From CAZRVH01 sp964624905 (GTDB taxonomy: Bacteria > Patescibacteriota > Gracilibacteria > Peribacterales > Peribacteraceae), in the NCBI GenBank assembly GCA_964624905.1, contig CAZUYK010000006.1:1-64000 (forward strand): a DNA stretch of 64,000 bases. The letters are read 5' to 3'. This document shows positions 24,733-33,258 of this stretch, piece by piece. The first letter of the stretch is position 1, and each line of letters begins with the position of its first letter. The translations under genes were made by a program, and so were the position numbers. The notes below the pieces were generated by a model, which was given only the letters and a program-made list of their open reading frames with translations, was not told the DNA's origin and did not search any database.

Positions 24733-25320
24733 CTACATCACGGGCACGATTGGCTCCGACCTCATTTCTGGGGGCAGCTCGCTGGGCGGAACCTCCGGGC
24801 CGAGTACGACTCCTTTGAGTACGGCCGTGCAGGAGGGCGAAACGACCGCATTCACCAACAGACGATGTGCGTTCCTCGCAGACTCAAGCTCACGACCAAT
24901 TCCTTCCTCAACGAAGTATTGCGCAAGGTCCGGGATGGATACGGCGACGTTCTGGATACTTCCCTGGTTGATCCAAAACGAAACATTAGCGCGCAAGCAC
25001 ACTTGTCCTTCTTTGAGGGAAGGCTGCTGCTTGGACACTGCCACGCGTTCATAGACATCTCCTTTCTTTTCAAGGATAAGGAACACGGGCTGTGCTACGT
25101 CATCTTCACCGGCCGACACCTCCGAATACTTGATGCCGGCGGCGGCTTCGTATCCCAATGTCACGTAATCGCCGCGGAACATGGAGCGCGGATCGACGGG
25201 AACGGTGCGCAACGTGATCTCCGTCCCCGATGACGTCAGAAGGACGTACGGAACGAAGAGTCCGAAGATGGCCAGGAGTTCGAAGAGAATGCCGACGAGG
25301 AATCCAGTGCGACGTCTCAT
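24733..25320 (-). CDS. GDYXXLXY-family membrane-anchored protein
   Basis: 195 aa. One N-terminal TM (about residues 8-28), then an extracytoplasmic domain with the family signature RGDYVTLGY at about residues 49-57 and a later GRELE block. Function of the family is unknown. Its ATG overlaps the stop of the DUF2157 gene by 4 bp (ATGA), and the two families are commonly found together, so they probably act as a membrane unit. Confidence 0.9.
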   Translation of the reverse strand: MRRRTGFLVGILFELLAIFGLFVPYVLLTSSGTEITLRTVPVDPRSMFRGDYVTLGYEAAAGIKYSEVSAGEDDVAQPVFLILEKKGDVYERVAVSKQQPSLKEGQVCLRANVSFWINQGSIQNVAVSIPDLAQYFVEEGIGRELESARNAHRLLVNAVVSPSCTAVLKGVVLGPEVPPSELPPEMRSEPIVPVM

Positions 25321-26522
25321 GATTTCGTGATGGAAGTGACGAGTTTGCGGCGCTGCCTTTCAAGGACCGCGCTGAGGGCAAGGATGAGCGCTCCGCCGAT
25401 GATGAAGAACACGGATCGGTCGAGAAGCTCGAATGCCCAGGTGAAGTACTGGATGAGGATGGCGAACGCGAGGCCGATGATGCCCATGTTGATGTACCCG
25501 GGGAGACGCAGCATCGTGCCGTACCAGATCACCGTCATGAGCAATACGAATGCCAGCAGCACGTGCACGACGTACAAGCCCGAAACCATCGGCGGGGAAT
25601 TCATGTACGAGACCTGGAATCCCATCAACTGCGGAACATGCGCGATGCTGTACAGGAAGAGCAGATACGCACCCAGTGCGGCGATCGCATAGCGACCCTG
25701 TGGCGTTTGGAATTTTCCTTTGATCATGGCTCCGATGCCGAGGAACACCGAGACCGCGATGATGATCACGGCGATGCGGTCGAACGTCAGGTCGAAGACG
25801 GGGAAGAAGACTTCCTTATCAACCGTGGACACGACGACCGAGAACAGCACGAGGAAGATACCCCAATGAAACAATGTCGATTCGCCGAAACGCAAATGCT
25901 TATGAGAGCGGTGTAAGACAGCGAGCGACGTGAGTCCCAGGCCGATCACGGGCAGCAGACTAAGGATATTGGCGCGCTCATCGAAGAGGAAATCAACCTC
26001 TGAAAATCCAAGCGCCACTTCGGTGCGCAGCCATCCCAGGAAGAAGATGAAGAGCGGCACGGACAGCCACAGGTGCAACTTTGATTCCAAGATGTAGGCG
26101 AAGAACGCCGCGCCAAGGAACCACAGCAGCATGCCCCACCAGAAATTCAGCGGCAGGTTGTAGATCTGCCCGATGAGGAAAATACTCGCTCCGAAGACGA
26201 ATACGTTGATGAAGAGAAGGGCGAGTCCGGTTTTCTCGTACATTTTCTTTTCGTACGCGTAGTAGTACCCGATCCATCCGGTGGATAGCATGGCGACCAT
26301 GAGAAGGATGACCTTGAACAGAGGCGTCAGGGAACTCCAGTTGCTTGCGACGAATAAGATGATCCCAAGTCCCACGAGCACGGCGCCGAGGGCGGAGAAG
26401 ATGCGGATGGCATGATTGGAATCCGCGTCCGGGAGGGATGCGCGCAATTCATCGACTTTCTTTTTGGTGAGGTGTCCTTCCTTCTCCCAGTGTTCCAATG
26501 CCTGATAGACGGATAGTGCCAT
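25317..26522 (-). CDS. DUF2157-family polytopic membrane protein
   Basis: 401 aa. The cytosolic N-terminus LEHWEKEGHLTKKKVDELRASL is the DUF2157 signature, followed by IFSALGAVLVGLGIILFVASNW and then 10-12 TM segments in total. No transport or enzyme motif is visible. Co-translated with the GDYXXLXY gene. It has the best-formed leaderless-type promoter in the window directly before its ATG. Confidence 0.88.
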   Translation of the reverse strand: MALSVYQALEHWEKEGHLTKKKVDELRASLPDADSNHAIRIFSALGAVLVGLGIILFVASNWSSLTPLFKVILLMVAMLSTGWIGYYYAYEKKMYEKTGLALLFINVFVFGASIFLIGQIYNLPLNFWWGMLLWFLGAAFFAYILESKLHLWLSVPLFIFFLGWLRTEVALGFSEVDFLFDERANILSLLPVIGLGLTSLAVLHRSHKHLRFGESTLFHWGIFLVLFSVVVSTVDKEVFFPVFDLTFDRIAVIIIAVSVFLGIGAMIKGKFQTPQGRYAIAALGAYLLFLYSIAHVPQLMGFQVSYMNSPPMVSGLYVVHVLLAFVLLMTVIWYGTMLRLPGYINMGIIGLAFAILIQYFTWAFELLDRSVFFIIGGALILALSAVLERQRRKLVTSITKS

Positions 26523-26528
26523 GGGAGG

Positions 26529-26557
26529 ACTATAGGATTCTTACGGTTATTTGTCGA
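26529..26557 (-). promoter_or_regulatory. DUF2157 gene promoter
   Basis: Minus strand TCGACA (5/6), 17-nt spacer, TATAGT (5/6), then 6 nt to the ATG. The predicted start of transcription falls on or beside the ATG. Confidence 0.7.
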
Positions 26558-26563
26558 TGATAA

Positions 26564-26603
26564 ACGAAGCAAAATTAGCTTGTAGCTTCGTTAGCTTCAT
26601 TAG
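26564..26603. repeat. Second copy of the TAGCTTCRTTAGC repeat
   Basis: 26583-26603 is identical over 21 bp to 7202-7222. An AACGAAGC upstream (26564-26571) pairs with GCTTCGTT inside it. Confidence 0.7.
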
Positions 26604-26614
26604 AAATAGATCTT

Positions 26615-26620
26615 TATACT
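26615..26620 (+). promoter_or_regulatory. -10 box 6 nt before mnmA
   Basis: TATACT, then GGTTTT, then ATG. Confidence 0.55.
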
Positions 26621-26626
26621 GGTTTT

Positions 26627-27718
26627 ATGCGAATCCTCCTCGCACTCTCCGGCGGCATCGATTCCAGCACGGTCGCACATCTCCTCAAGGAGCAGGGGCA
26701 CGACCTCGTCGCCGTGCGTTTCACGCTGTGGAGCGACCCCTTGGCACCCAGCTTGGCGGAAATTTTGCCAAGCAAGTGCTGCAACGCGCAAACGGCATAT
26801 AGAACGAAGCAAGTCGCGGACACACTCGGCATCCCGCTGCACATCGTGGATCTGGAAAGCGAATTCAAGGAACACGTGGTCGATCCCTTTTTGGACGGCT
26901 ACCGCAAAGGCCTGACGCCGAATCCCTGCATACGCTGCAACCGCGAAATCAAATTTGGGAAACTCCTGGAGCTCGCCGACACGTTCGGATGTGAAAAGCT
27001 CGCGACGGGACATTACGCCCGCATCGCCGAGGAAACATTGGGCGACGGGACGAAAAGGAATCTACTTTTGGAAGCGGTAGATGCGCGCAAGGACCAGAGC
27101 TACTACTTGTACGGCCTCACGCAGGAACAGCTGTCGCGCGTCCTGTTCCCGTTGGGAGGAATGCAGAAGCAGGAAGTGTTCGAACTCGCCAAGCATTTCG
27201 GCGTGCCGTTCGACGAGGAGTACCGCGAGAGCCAGGACTTGTGCTTCTTCCCCGAAAAGAAACCCGAGGAATTCCTGAAGCGTTACCTGGCGGATGCGTT
27301 GGTTCCGGGATCCATCGTGCGCAAGGACGGTACGGTTGTCGGAACGCACAAGGGCTTGCCCCTCTACACCGTCGGTCAGCGCCGCGGACTCGGCATCGGC
27401 GGGCTGACGATCCCTTTGGAAGTGGTCTCGAAAAACACGGAGACGAACGAGCTGATCGTCGAGGAGCAAAAAAAGACGCAGCTGGACGGCGTTTCCCTGC
27501 ACGACATCCGCTGGGTATCTTGGCAGCCGAATGAGAACGAAGAAGTCGCGTTCGAATGCCGCGTTCGATCCTTATCCGAGCGCAAAAAAGGCACTCTGAC
27601 CTACAGCGGGACCTCCGGGGAGTTCCGTTTCGACACCCCCAATCCGCCGCTCGCGCCGGGCCAGTCGTTGGTGCTGTACAGGGGGCAGGAAGTGGTGGGA
27701 GGAGGCGTCATGAAATAA
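26627..27718 (+). CDS. mnmA: tRNA-specific 2-thiouridylase MnmA
   Basis: 363 aa. Adds sulfur to U34 of tRNA-Lys, -Glu and -Gln. The ATP-pyrophosphatase loop SGGIDSS is at residues 8-14. The catalytic Cys pair lies in TPNPCIRCN and in RESQDLCFF. GHYARI and LYTVGQRRGLGI are further family blocks. Sulfur relay partners are not in the window. It follows a repeat and stands as a single-gene unit. Confidence 0.97.
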   Translation: MRILLALSGGIDSSTVAHLLKEQGHDLVAVRFTLWSDPLAPSLAEILPSKCCNAQTAYRTKQVADTLGIPLHIVDLESEFKEHVVDPFLDGYRKGLTPNPCIRCNREIKFGKLLELADTFGCEKLATGHYARIAEETLGDGTKRNLLLEAVDARKDQSYYLYGLTQEQLSRVLFPLGGMQKQEVFELAKHFGVPFDEEYRESQDLCFFPEKKPEEFLKRYLADALVPGSIVRKDGTVVGTHKGLPLYTVGQRRGLGIGGLTIPLEVVSKNTETNELIVEEQKKTQLDGVSLHDIRWVSWQPNENEEVAFECRVRSLSERKKGTLTYSGTSGEFRFDTPNPPLAPGQSLVLYRGQEVVGGGVMK

Positions 27719-27777
27719 ACCGAGGAAAGAGGCCGTTTAAAGGCATGCAAACGTGGTATACTCGCATACTTTCACCC

Positions 27778-27806
27778 TGGAATTATTTCACGGTTTTTGC
27801 TATAAT
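27778..27806 (+). promoter_or_regulatory. Sortase gene promoter
   Basis: Extended -10 TGC-TATAAT (27798-27806), with a weak TGGAAT -35 after a 17-nt spacer. It lies inside a longer open frame and so argues for the ATG at 27867. Confidence 0.65.
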
Positions 27807-27866
27807 AACTTGATACCTAAGCCACATTCCCCGCACCGGGCAGAGTACGACGACCAGGGCAACATC

Positions 27867-29123
27867 ATGCTCCCCGGCTCGGCCGCACCGATGCGCGAGC
27901 CAATGGTCGAGATGGAGGTGATCCAGGAGATCCCCGATTCGACGTTCCGCGCATACGAAAAAGAAAGCATAGAGGTTCCGAACGTACGCGAGACTGCGAC
28001 ATGGGAAATAATCCCCGATACTGATGAAGAAATGACCAGCTGGACCGCGCCCATCCTGGAAGAAGAAGCGGCGGTCGTGACGATCGCGTCGGAAGCGGCG
28101 CCGACCCCCCGACATGTCTGGCGCGAGATCAGGAGCGATCTTTTGAACGTGACCGGACAGATTTTGGAAGAAGGCGAGAAGCAGTACAAGGCGAGCCTGC
28201 AGGACGGTGTCCTGCTCGGAAAAGGAATCAAGGCCACCGTCCGCGACGGCGCGAAGTCATTCAAGGAATTCATGGTCCAGCCGGTGTGGGTGCCGGGGCG
28301 CAAAAACAAGCCCAAGCAGTACAGCCGCGGAACACTCTTCTTCCTGGACATTTTCCGCTTCGGCGGAACGTTCGCGACGCTGTTCATCACACTGTTCTTC
28401 GTGCTGAACTACCAGAGCTTCTGGGCGATCGCGATGGCGAAGATCGACCCGGTCACGAGCATCACGACCGGAAAGGAACTCGCTTCCGAAATGGACGATA
28501 CGCTCGCGCAGAGCCTGAAGAACGCACCTGCACTGGGCAGCCTCGACGATTCCTCGCTACTCAATTATCTGCCGAATGTGGGACCCCCGGAAAACCGCAT
28601 CGTCATACCGAAACTGGGGCTGAACGTACCCATCGTCATCCCTCCCATCGACGCGCTTTTGAAAGAAGACTGGACGAAGCTCGAAGAGGAAATCCAAACG
28701 GGACTCCAGGACGGCGTCGTTCATTATCCGGGCACCGCGCAGCCGGGACAGGCGGGCAACTTCTTCGTGACGGGACACAGCTCGTACTTCCCGTGGGCGC
28801 CTGGAAAATTCAAGTCCGTCTTCGCCCGCCTGCCGGAGTTGGAAGTCGGCGACGAATACTGGGTGTTCTACGGCGGGGATAAATTCCGCTACGTCGTACA
28901 GGGTAAAAAGGAAATCAACCCGAATGACGTGACGGCGCTGGATCAACCGATCAACAAGCGCATCTCCAGCCTCATGACATGCACGCCGGTGGGCACGACG
29001 TTGCGACGCCTTATCATCTCCGCGCAGGAGGTGGACCCGGTTACGGGACTCGCCATGGAAGTCGGCGAACACCAGACGGAGCAGGCCCTGCCGAAGATGA
29101 ACTTACAAATGTTGCCGATCTAA
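27867..29123 (+). CDS. Sortase with long cytosolic N-terminus
   Basis: 418 aa from the ATG at 27867. About 170 mostly acidic/charged cytosolic residues precede one TM helix (about residues 170-195, TLFITLFFVLNYQSF). The sortase domain follows: catalytic His in NFFVTGHSSYF, catalytic Cys in SLMTCTPVGTTLRRLI with the active-site Arg after it. The motif set is that of a transpeptidase linking surface proteins to the envelope. Class not certain; it is nearest class D/E by the T-C-x-P form. The frame is open to 27753, but the promoter lies within that extension. Confidence 0.9.
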   Translation: MLPGSAAPMREPMVEMEVIQEIPDSTFRAYEKESIEVPNVRETATWEIIPDTDEEMTSWTAPILEEEAAVVTIASEAAPTPRHVWREIRSDLLNVTGQILEEGEKQYKASLQDGVLLGKGIKATVRDGAKSFKEFMVQPVWVPGRKNKPKQYSRGTLFFLDIFRFGGTFATLFITLFFVLNYQSFWAIAMAKIDPVTSITTGKELASEMDDTLAQSLKNAPALGSLDDSSLLNYLPNVGPPENRIVIPKLGLNVPIVIPPIDALLKEDWTKLEEEIQTGLQDGVVHYPGTAQPGQAGNFFVTGHSSYFPWAPGKFKSVFARLPELEVGDEYWVFYGGDKFRYVVQGKKEINPNDVTALDQPINKRISSLMTCTPVGTTLRRLIISAQEVDPVTGLAMEVGEHQTEQALPKMNLQMLPI

Positions 29124-29199
29124 GCCGGGACTGCCTTCGACAGTCGCTGGTTTAGATCCTATACTGCAACCGGTCTTTTCATTTGTCTCGAAGAATCAT

Positions 29200-29287
29200 G
29201 CCGCCGTGGTGAAACGGTAAACACGGGGGACTTAAAATCCCCTGACCGTAACAGGTCTTCTCGGTTCAAGTCCGAGCGGCGGCACCA
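29200..29287 (+). tRNA. tRNA-Leu(TAA)
   Basis: 88 nt with encoded CCA and a long variable arm. Anticodon stem GGGGA/TCCCC closes CTTAAAA, anticodon TAA. Acceptor GCCGCCG/CGGCGGC. Confidence 0.96.
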
Positions 29288-29363
29288 AACTTTTGACTCC
29301 CGGCGAGACATTGAAAGAATGCGTTCAAGCTCTCTGCCAAAGGCCGACTCGGCTTCGAGACTC

Positions 29364-29372
29364 TGCTACACT
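29364..29372 (+). promoter_or_regulatory. Extended -10 before the YihY-like gene
   Basis: TGC-TACACT, then CCACTC, then ATG. Confidence 0.5.
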
Positions 29373-29378
29373 CCACTC

Positions 29379-30209
29379 ATGGCCACAGCAAAACGCTACT
29401 TCAAACGGCTCTGGAGCGAATGGCAGAAGGACGAGGTGACGCGCCACGCGGCAACACTCTCGTATTTCATGGTGTTCTCCCTGCCCGCGTTCATGCTCGT
29501 GATCGTCTCCATCGCGGGGATCTTCATCGACGAAAGCGAAGTGCGCACGCAGTTTTTCTCGCAGATCCGCACTGTGACGGGCGACTCCCTCGCTACGTTC
29601 CTGGCGTCATCCATCGAGAACGTCCACGAATCCGGAACGTCCGTCGCCATGAACGTCCTTGGCATCCTCTTCTTGCTCTTCGCCGCCATCGGGATTTTCA
29701 AGGAACTGGAAACGTCGCTGAACACGATCCTGAACGTGAAGAAGTATGCGAGAATCACGTTCTTCGGATTCATCCGAAGCTACGTCATCTCGTTCGTATT
29801 GCTCATCGCCGCGTCCACGCTGCTCGTCGTCTCGCTCGCCGTCGGCAGCATCCTTCTCGTCTTGCAGCATCGCATCACGGAACTTTCTTCGGCGGAGATC
29901 GTCCAACTTTCCACGCTGAACCAATTGGTGTCGTACCTGACGCTCGGCGGATTGTTCTTCATCCTGTACAGGTATCTTCCCTCCAAGAAATTCCCGCTCA
30001 AGGCCGTGCTAATCGGGACCGCGGTCGCCACTACGCTTTTCATCGTCGGAACGTTCCTCCTGACGTTCTACATGGCCCAGGCAGACGTCGGCCACGCGTA
30101 CGGAGTCGCTTCGTCCCTCCTTATCCTGCTCCTGTGGATTTTCTATTCGACGAACGTCTTTTTACTGGGGGCGGAAGTCATCGATGCCTACGACAGAATC
30201 GTCGATTAG
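29379..30209 (+). CDS. YihY/BrkB-family membrane protein
   Basis: 276 aa from the ATG at 29379. The N-terminus WQKDEVTRHAATLSYFMVFSLPAF is the YihY/UPF0761 signature; six TM segments follow, with NVLGILFLLFAAIGIFKELETSLN and YRYLPSKKFPLKAVLIGT as further family blocks. Often mis-called ribonuclease BN in annotations; it is a membrane protein of unclear role. The gene has its own -10 and ends shortly before the EamA promoter. Confidence 0.92.
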   Translation: MATAKRYFKRLWSEWQKDEVTRHAATLSYFMVFSLPAFMLVIVSIAGIFIDESEVRTQFFSQIRTVTGDSLATFLASSIENVHESGTSVAMNVLGILFLLFAAIGIFKELETSLNTILNVKKYARITFFGFIRSYVISFVLLIAASTLLVVSLAVGSILLVLQHRITELSSAEIVQLSTLNQLVSYLTLGGLFFILYRYLPSKKFPLKAVLIGTAVATTLFIVGTFLLTFYMAQADVGHAYGVASSLLILLLWIFYSTNVFLLGAEVIDAYDRIVD

Positions 30210-30214
30210 GCATA

Positions 30215-30243
30215 TTGTGAAAAGCACCGTAAAATGGTATAAT
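30215..30243 (+). promoter_or_regulatory. EamA gene promoter
   Basis: TTGTGA, 17-nt spacer, TATAAT with TGG just before it. The -10 ends 7 nt before a TTG codon at 30251. Confidence 0.7.
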
Positions 30244-30250
30244 AATCTGA

Positions 30251-31237
30251 TTGAATCACACCTATATCACTAACGGTATTCGGCTGCGCAAAGCGGCTTT
30301 GAGCGGTACCGCGATCGGCGGCATCGCCCTGGCACTGAGCCTTGCTTCGGGATCCACATTCAATGCGTTCGCGAAGGATTTGCGTTCGGCTTTTTCGCCG
30401 CTCTCCCTGCTGTTCGTCAGCGAGATATTGACGGCTTTCTTCGTCCTTTTTTCGTTCGGATTCTTGCCTGTGATCAAGAAAATCGTGAAGTTGAAAAAGA
30501 AAGAACTCCGCTGGTTGCTAGTGATGGGAACGCTGAGCGGCATCGCGGGCCCCATGTTGTGGTTCACCGCGCTGGGGTACACGACCGCGGTCAACGCCGG
30601 ATTCTTCGGAAAGACCGAGATCATCACACTGATGCTGTTCGCGCATTTCCTGCTCGGCGAAAAGCTGACCAGGGCGCACAGCGCGGCGATCATCACCATC
30701 GTTACGGGAATCGTGATCATTTCCCTGCGCGGATTCACGCAGGGGCTGTCCCTCTACCCCGGTGATTTCATCATCATCGCGGCGACTTCCTGCTACGCGT
30801 TCAGCAACATCCTCTATCGCAAGAAAGTCTCCCACGTCGCTCCGCACATCGCCTTGTTCATGCGCTCGTCCACGGCTATCGCCGCGTTCTTCCTCATTTC
30901 ACCTTTCATCCAGCATCCGTTCATCGAGGAAGTGCTGGCTTTCCCGGTCGCACTCATTCCCGCGCTTATCGGCTTCGGATTCGTATCGCGCTTCCTGAAC
31001 AGCGTGATGTACTACCAGGCGATTGAGCTTCTGCCCATCAGCACGGTGTCCCTGGTTGGAAGTCTGGATATCATCGGCACGACGGTCTTCGCGTACTTCT
31101 ACCTTGGCGAACCGGTTGTGTGGTACCAATACGCGGGAGGCGCATTCATCATCCTTGGAACCGTCCTGCTGGAATTACTCGGCACGCACAAAAATAAGGA
31201 GCATTTGGAAAAACACCTGAAGCACAGGATGCGCTAA
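30251..31237 (+). CDS. EamA/DMT-family transporter
   Basis: 328 aa if started at the TTG 30251. Ten TM segments in two repeated EamA halves (LRSAFSPLSLLFVSEILTA...; SLYPGDFIIIAATSCYAFSNILYRKK...). The second half ends STVSLVGSLDIIGTTVFAYFYLGEP, the usual EamA end block. Substrate unknown (small metabolites). The start is uncertain: TTG at 30251 would be leaderless behind the -10 at 30243; the next in-frame candidate, TTG at 30299, would cut into the first helix. The C-terminus is basic. Confidence 0.85.
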   Translation: MNHTYITNGIRLRKAALSGTAIGGIALALSLASGSTFNAFAKDLRSAFSPLSLLFVSEILTAFFVLFSFGFLPVIKKIVKLKKKELRWLLVMGTLSGIAGPMLWFTALGYTTAVNAGFFGKTEIITLMLFAHFLLGEKLTRAHSAAIITIVTGIVIISLRGFTQGLSLYPGDFIIIAATSCYAFSNILYRKKVSHVAPHIALFMRSSTAIAAFFLISPFIQHPFIEEVLAFPVALIPALIGFGFVSRFLNSVMYYQAIELLPISTVSLVGSLDIIGTTVFAYFYLGEPVVWYQYAGGAFIILGTVLLELLGTHKNKEHLEKHLKHRMR

Positions 31238-31240
31238 AGA

Positions 31241-32077
31241 TCATTTGGCGTATACCTCCAGCGCGATCGTGACCATTTTCGCGAACTCCGCGCGCTTCAC
31301 CGTGTCGTCCGGGCCGAACATGCCGGTCGCGTTGCCTTGCGCGTCGGTATAGCCGTTCACGATGCCGTCTTTCTGAGCACGCTCTATCGCGGACGCGTAT
31401 AGCGTTGCGGAACCGACGTCTTTGAAAACGTCGCCTGACACGTTACCGGTCTGCACGCCGAACGCCTGCAGCACCGTCGCGATCACTTCCGCGCGCGTCG
31501 CACCCCTCTTGGTATCGACCGATCCGTCGCTGAAGACGGACCACTGGTACTCCTCGGCGCACGTTACGAACGGCTTCGCCCAATCCGACACGCCCGTATT
31601 CAAGAGGCCTCCGGTGCCCGTTCCTTTGCAGGAAGACGGATCCTTTCCCGACGCGTACACGACTACTTTCAACACCTGCTCCAGCGTCACGCTGTCTGCG
31701 GGGCCGAATTTTCCGAGCGGCAGACCTGCCGCGTCGCGGTATCCGGAGATGATGCCGAGCTCGGCGATGGAACGAACATACGGCGCGAACCACTCGCGTG
31801 TCGGCACATCCGAAAAGACCACCGTCTTCCCGTCTACTTTCACGGATACGAATTCCTCGGCGGATGCGTCGGCTCCCGTACCGGTCTGCGGAAAGAGTTC
31901 CGCGCTGCCCTGGAACTGGACGTCCTTTCCCTGGGCATCGACATCCGCGGAAATGTCCGAGGCGGCACGGGTCCAGGCGTCCATATCCCCTTCCGATAGG
32001 AAGGAAGAAGCGGCGGCGAAGGCGGACGTGGGAAGGGCGAGCGTCAAAAGGGCGAGGTGCCAGGGTCGGATTGCCAT
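31241..32077 (-). CDS. SLH-domain surface protein
   Basis: 278 aa with signal peptide (ending AFA-ASS). Two or three S-layer homology repeats: FSDVPTREWFAPYVRSIAELGIISGYRD..., VSDWAKPFVTCAEEYQWSVF..., FKDVGSATLYASAIERAQKDGIVNGYTD, each followed by a K/RAE(F/V) helix. SLH domains bind pyruvylated wall polysaccharide in monoderm bacteria. A variable Ser/Gly-rich region of about 60 residues precedes them. No other domain. A second SLH protein lies at 37953. Confidence 0.9.
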   Translation of the reverse strand: MAIRPWHLALLTLALPTSAFAAASSFLSEGDMDAWTRAASDISADVDAQGKDVQFQGSAELFPQTGTGADASAEEFVSVKVDGKTVVFSDVPTREWFAPYVRSIAELGIISGYRDAAGLPLGKFGPADSVTLEQVLKVVVYASGKDPSSCKGTGTGGLLNTGVSDWAKPFVTCAEEYQWSVFSDGSVDTKRGATRAEVIATVLQAFGVQTGNVSGDVFKDVGSATLYASAIERAQKDGIVNGYTDAQGNATGMFGPDDTVKRAEFAKMVTIALEVYAK

Positions 32078-32084
32078 GGAATGC

Positions 32085-32093
32085 AGTGTAGCA
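32085..32093 (-). promoter_or_regulatory. Extended -10 before the SLH gene
   Basis: Minus strand TGC-TACACT, 7 nt before the ATG. Confidence 0.5.
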
Positions 32094-32199
32094 AAGGCAA
32101 AACGGAATCTGCCTTCAAAAGCGCTCCTTCTTGTTGTTTAGCCTTCTTTGGGCGAAATGAAACGCCGAATGATAAGCAAAAAGAGCCGTGATTCTGCTA

Positions 32200-32228
32200 T
32201 TGCCTCTTTTTAACGCCATCCGTATACT
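32200..32228 (+). promoter_or_regulatory. greA promoter
   Basis: TTGCCT, 17-nt spacer, TATACT; 24 nt to the first ATG. Confidence 0.7.
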
Positions 32229-32252
32229 TCGGGTCCATTCCGTCCACATTTT

Positions 32253-32819
32253 ATGATGCTTTCTTCTGATGACGATATCCTGTCGGATGCCGATTCCCTT
32301 TCCGATGAATCCTCCGGTTCCGCCGGTTCGTACAACGACGACCAGCAGACCTTCGTGACGAAGGAAGGCTTGAAGAAGCTCAAGGACGAACTTGAAAACC
32401 TGAAGACCGTCCGCCGCAAGGAAGTTGCCCAGCGCCTCAAGGAAGCAATCTCCTACGGAGACCTTTCCGAAAACTCCGAGTACGAGGAAGCCAAGAACGA
32501 ACAGGCGTTCGTGGAAGGACGCATCATCGAACTCGAGCGCAAGATCAAGAGCGCGAAGATCATCTCGGAAAAGGAAGGAGGAAAGAAAGTCGGCAAGGAG
32601 GCGAATATCGGTTCGCACGTTACCATCCGCAACCTTTCCGGAGACGGCGAGGAACAGACGTTCACGATCGTCGGCGCCACGGAAGCAGACCCGTTCGATT
32701 TCAAGATCAGCAACGAATCCCCCATCGGAAAGGCCCTGCTGTCCCAAACGAAAGGCGATATCGTTTCCGTCCAGAGCCCGTCCGGCGTCGCCGAGTACGA
32801 AATCGTGAAGGTAGCCTGA
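32253..32819 (+). CDS. greA: Transcription elongation factor GreA
   Basis: 188 aa. Rescues backtracked RNA polymerase by stimulating transcript cleavage. The coiled-coil tip with its catalytic acidic residues is YGDLSENSEYEEAKNEQAFVEGRI; the C-terminal FKBP-like domain ends SPIGKALLSQTKGD...SGVAEYEIVKV. About 33 extra N-terminal residues, acidic and Ser-rich (SSDDDILSDADSLSDESSGS), precede the normal FVTKEGLKKL start. ATG at 32256 is an equal alternative. Confidence 0.96.
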   Translation: MMLSSDDDILSDADSLSDESSGSAGSYNDDQQTFVTKEGLKKLKDELENLKTVRRKEVAQRLKEAISYGDLSENSEYEEAKNEQAFVEGRIIELERKIKSAKIISEKEGGKKVGKEANIGSHVTIRNLSGDGEEQTFTIVGATEADPFDFKISNESPIGKALLSQTKGDIVSVQSPSGVAEYEIVKVA

Positions 32820-32862
32820 GCGCCAACCTTTACCGCCGAGGTTCCGTCCTCTACTCTTTCGT

Positions 32863-33258
32863 ATGTCCATGGCAGACGCCAACCAAGCACAGGCTGCGGG
32901 AGGGAAGAGGGATTTTCTGATCCCCGATTCGGTGCGCGCGCAATTCAAGGATCTCATCGAATTGATCATGGGATCGGAAAGCATGAACGACGAGGAGCGC
33001 CAGTACTGGTTCGACATACTCCCCGTGATGACGCCGGACCAAGTGGAGAACCTCCGGACCATTTTGACGAACGAAAAAACGCAGTTGGCTGCGATCGATG
33101 CGAAGTATGCGGCCGATTCGCAGAACAACGTCGACACCGTCGCGATAGCCGAGCAACGACGCGAATCCAGGCAGAAGCGCGACGCACAGGAGCAGAGCCA
33201 TGAAAGCGAGGAGGCCCTGAACGAAGAGGACATCCTGAAGAAAATCAACGAAGCCTGA
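32863..33258 (+). CDS. Hypothetical soluble helical protein
   Basis: 131 aa. A central helical block with FKDLIELIMGSESMNDEERQYWFDILPVMTPDQVENLRTILTNEK interrupted by short loops, then a highly charged tail. No cysteines or TM. I do not recognise a named family, though the YWFDILP...TPDQ block looks conserved in style. It follows greA after 43 nt in the same direction and may share its promoter. The stop abuts the convergent holA stop. Confidence 0.7.
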   Translation: MSMADANQAQAAGGKRDFLIPDSVRAQFKDLIELIMGSESMNDEERQYWFDILPVMTPDQVENLRTILTNEKTQLAAIDAKYAADSQNNVDTVAIAEQRRESRQKRDAQEQSHESEEALNEEDILKKINEA

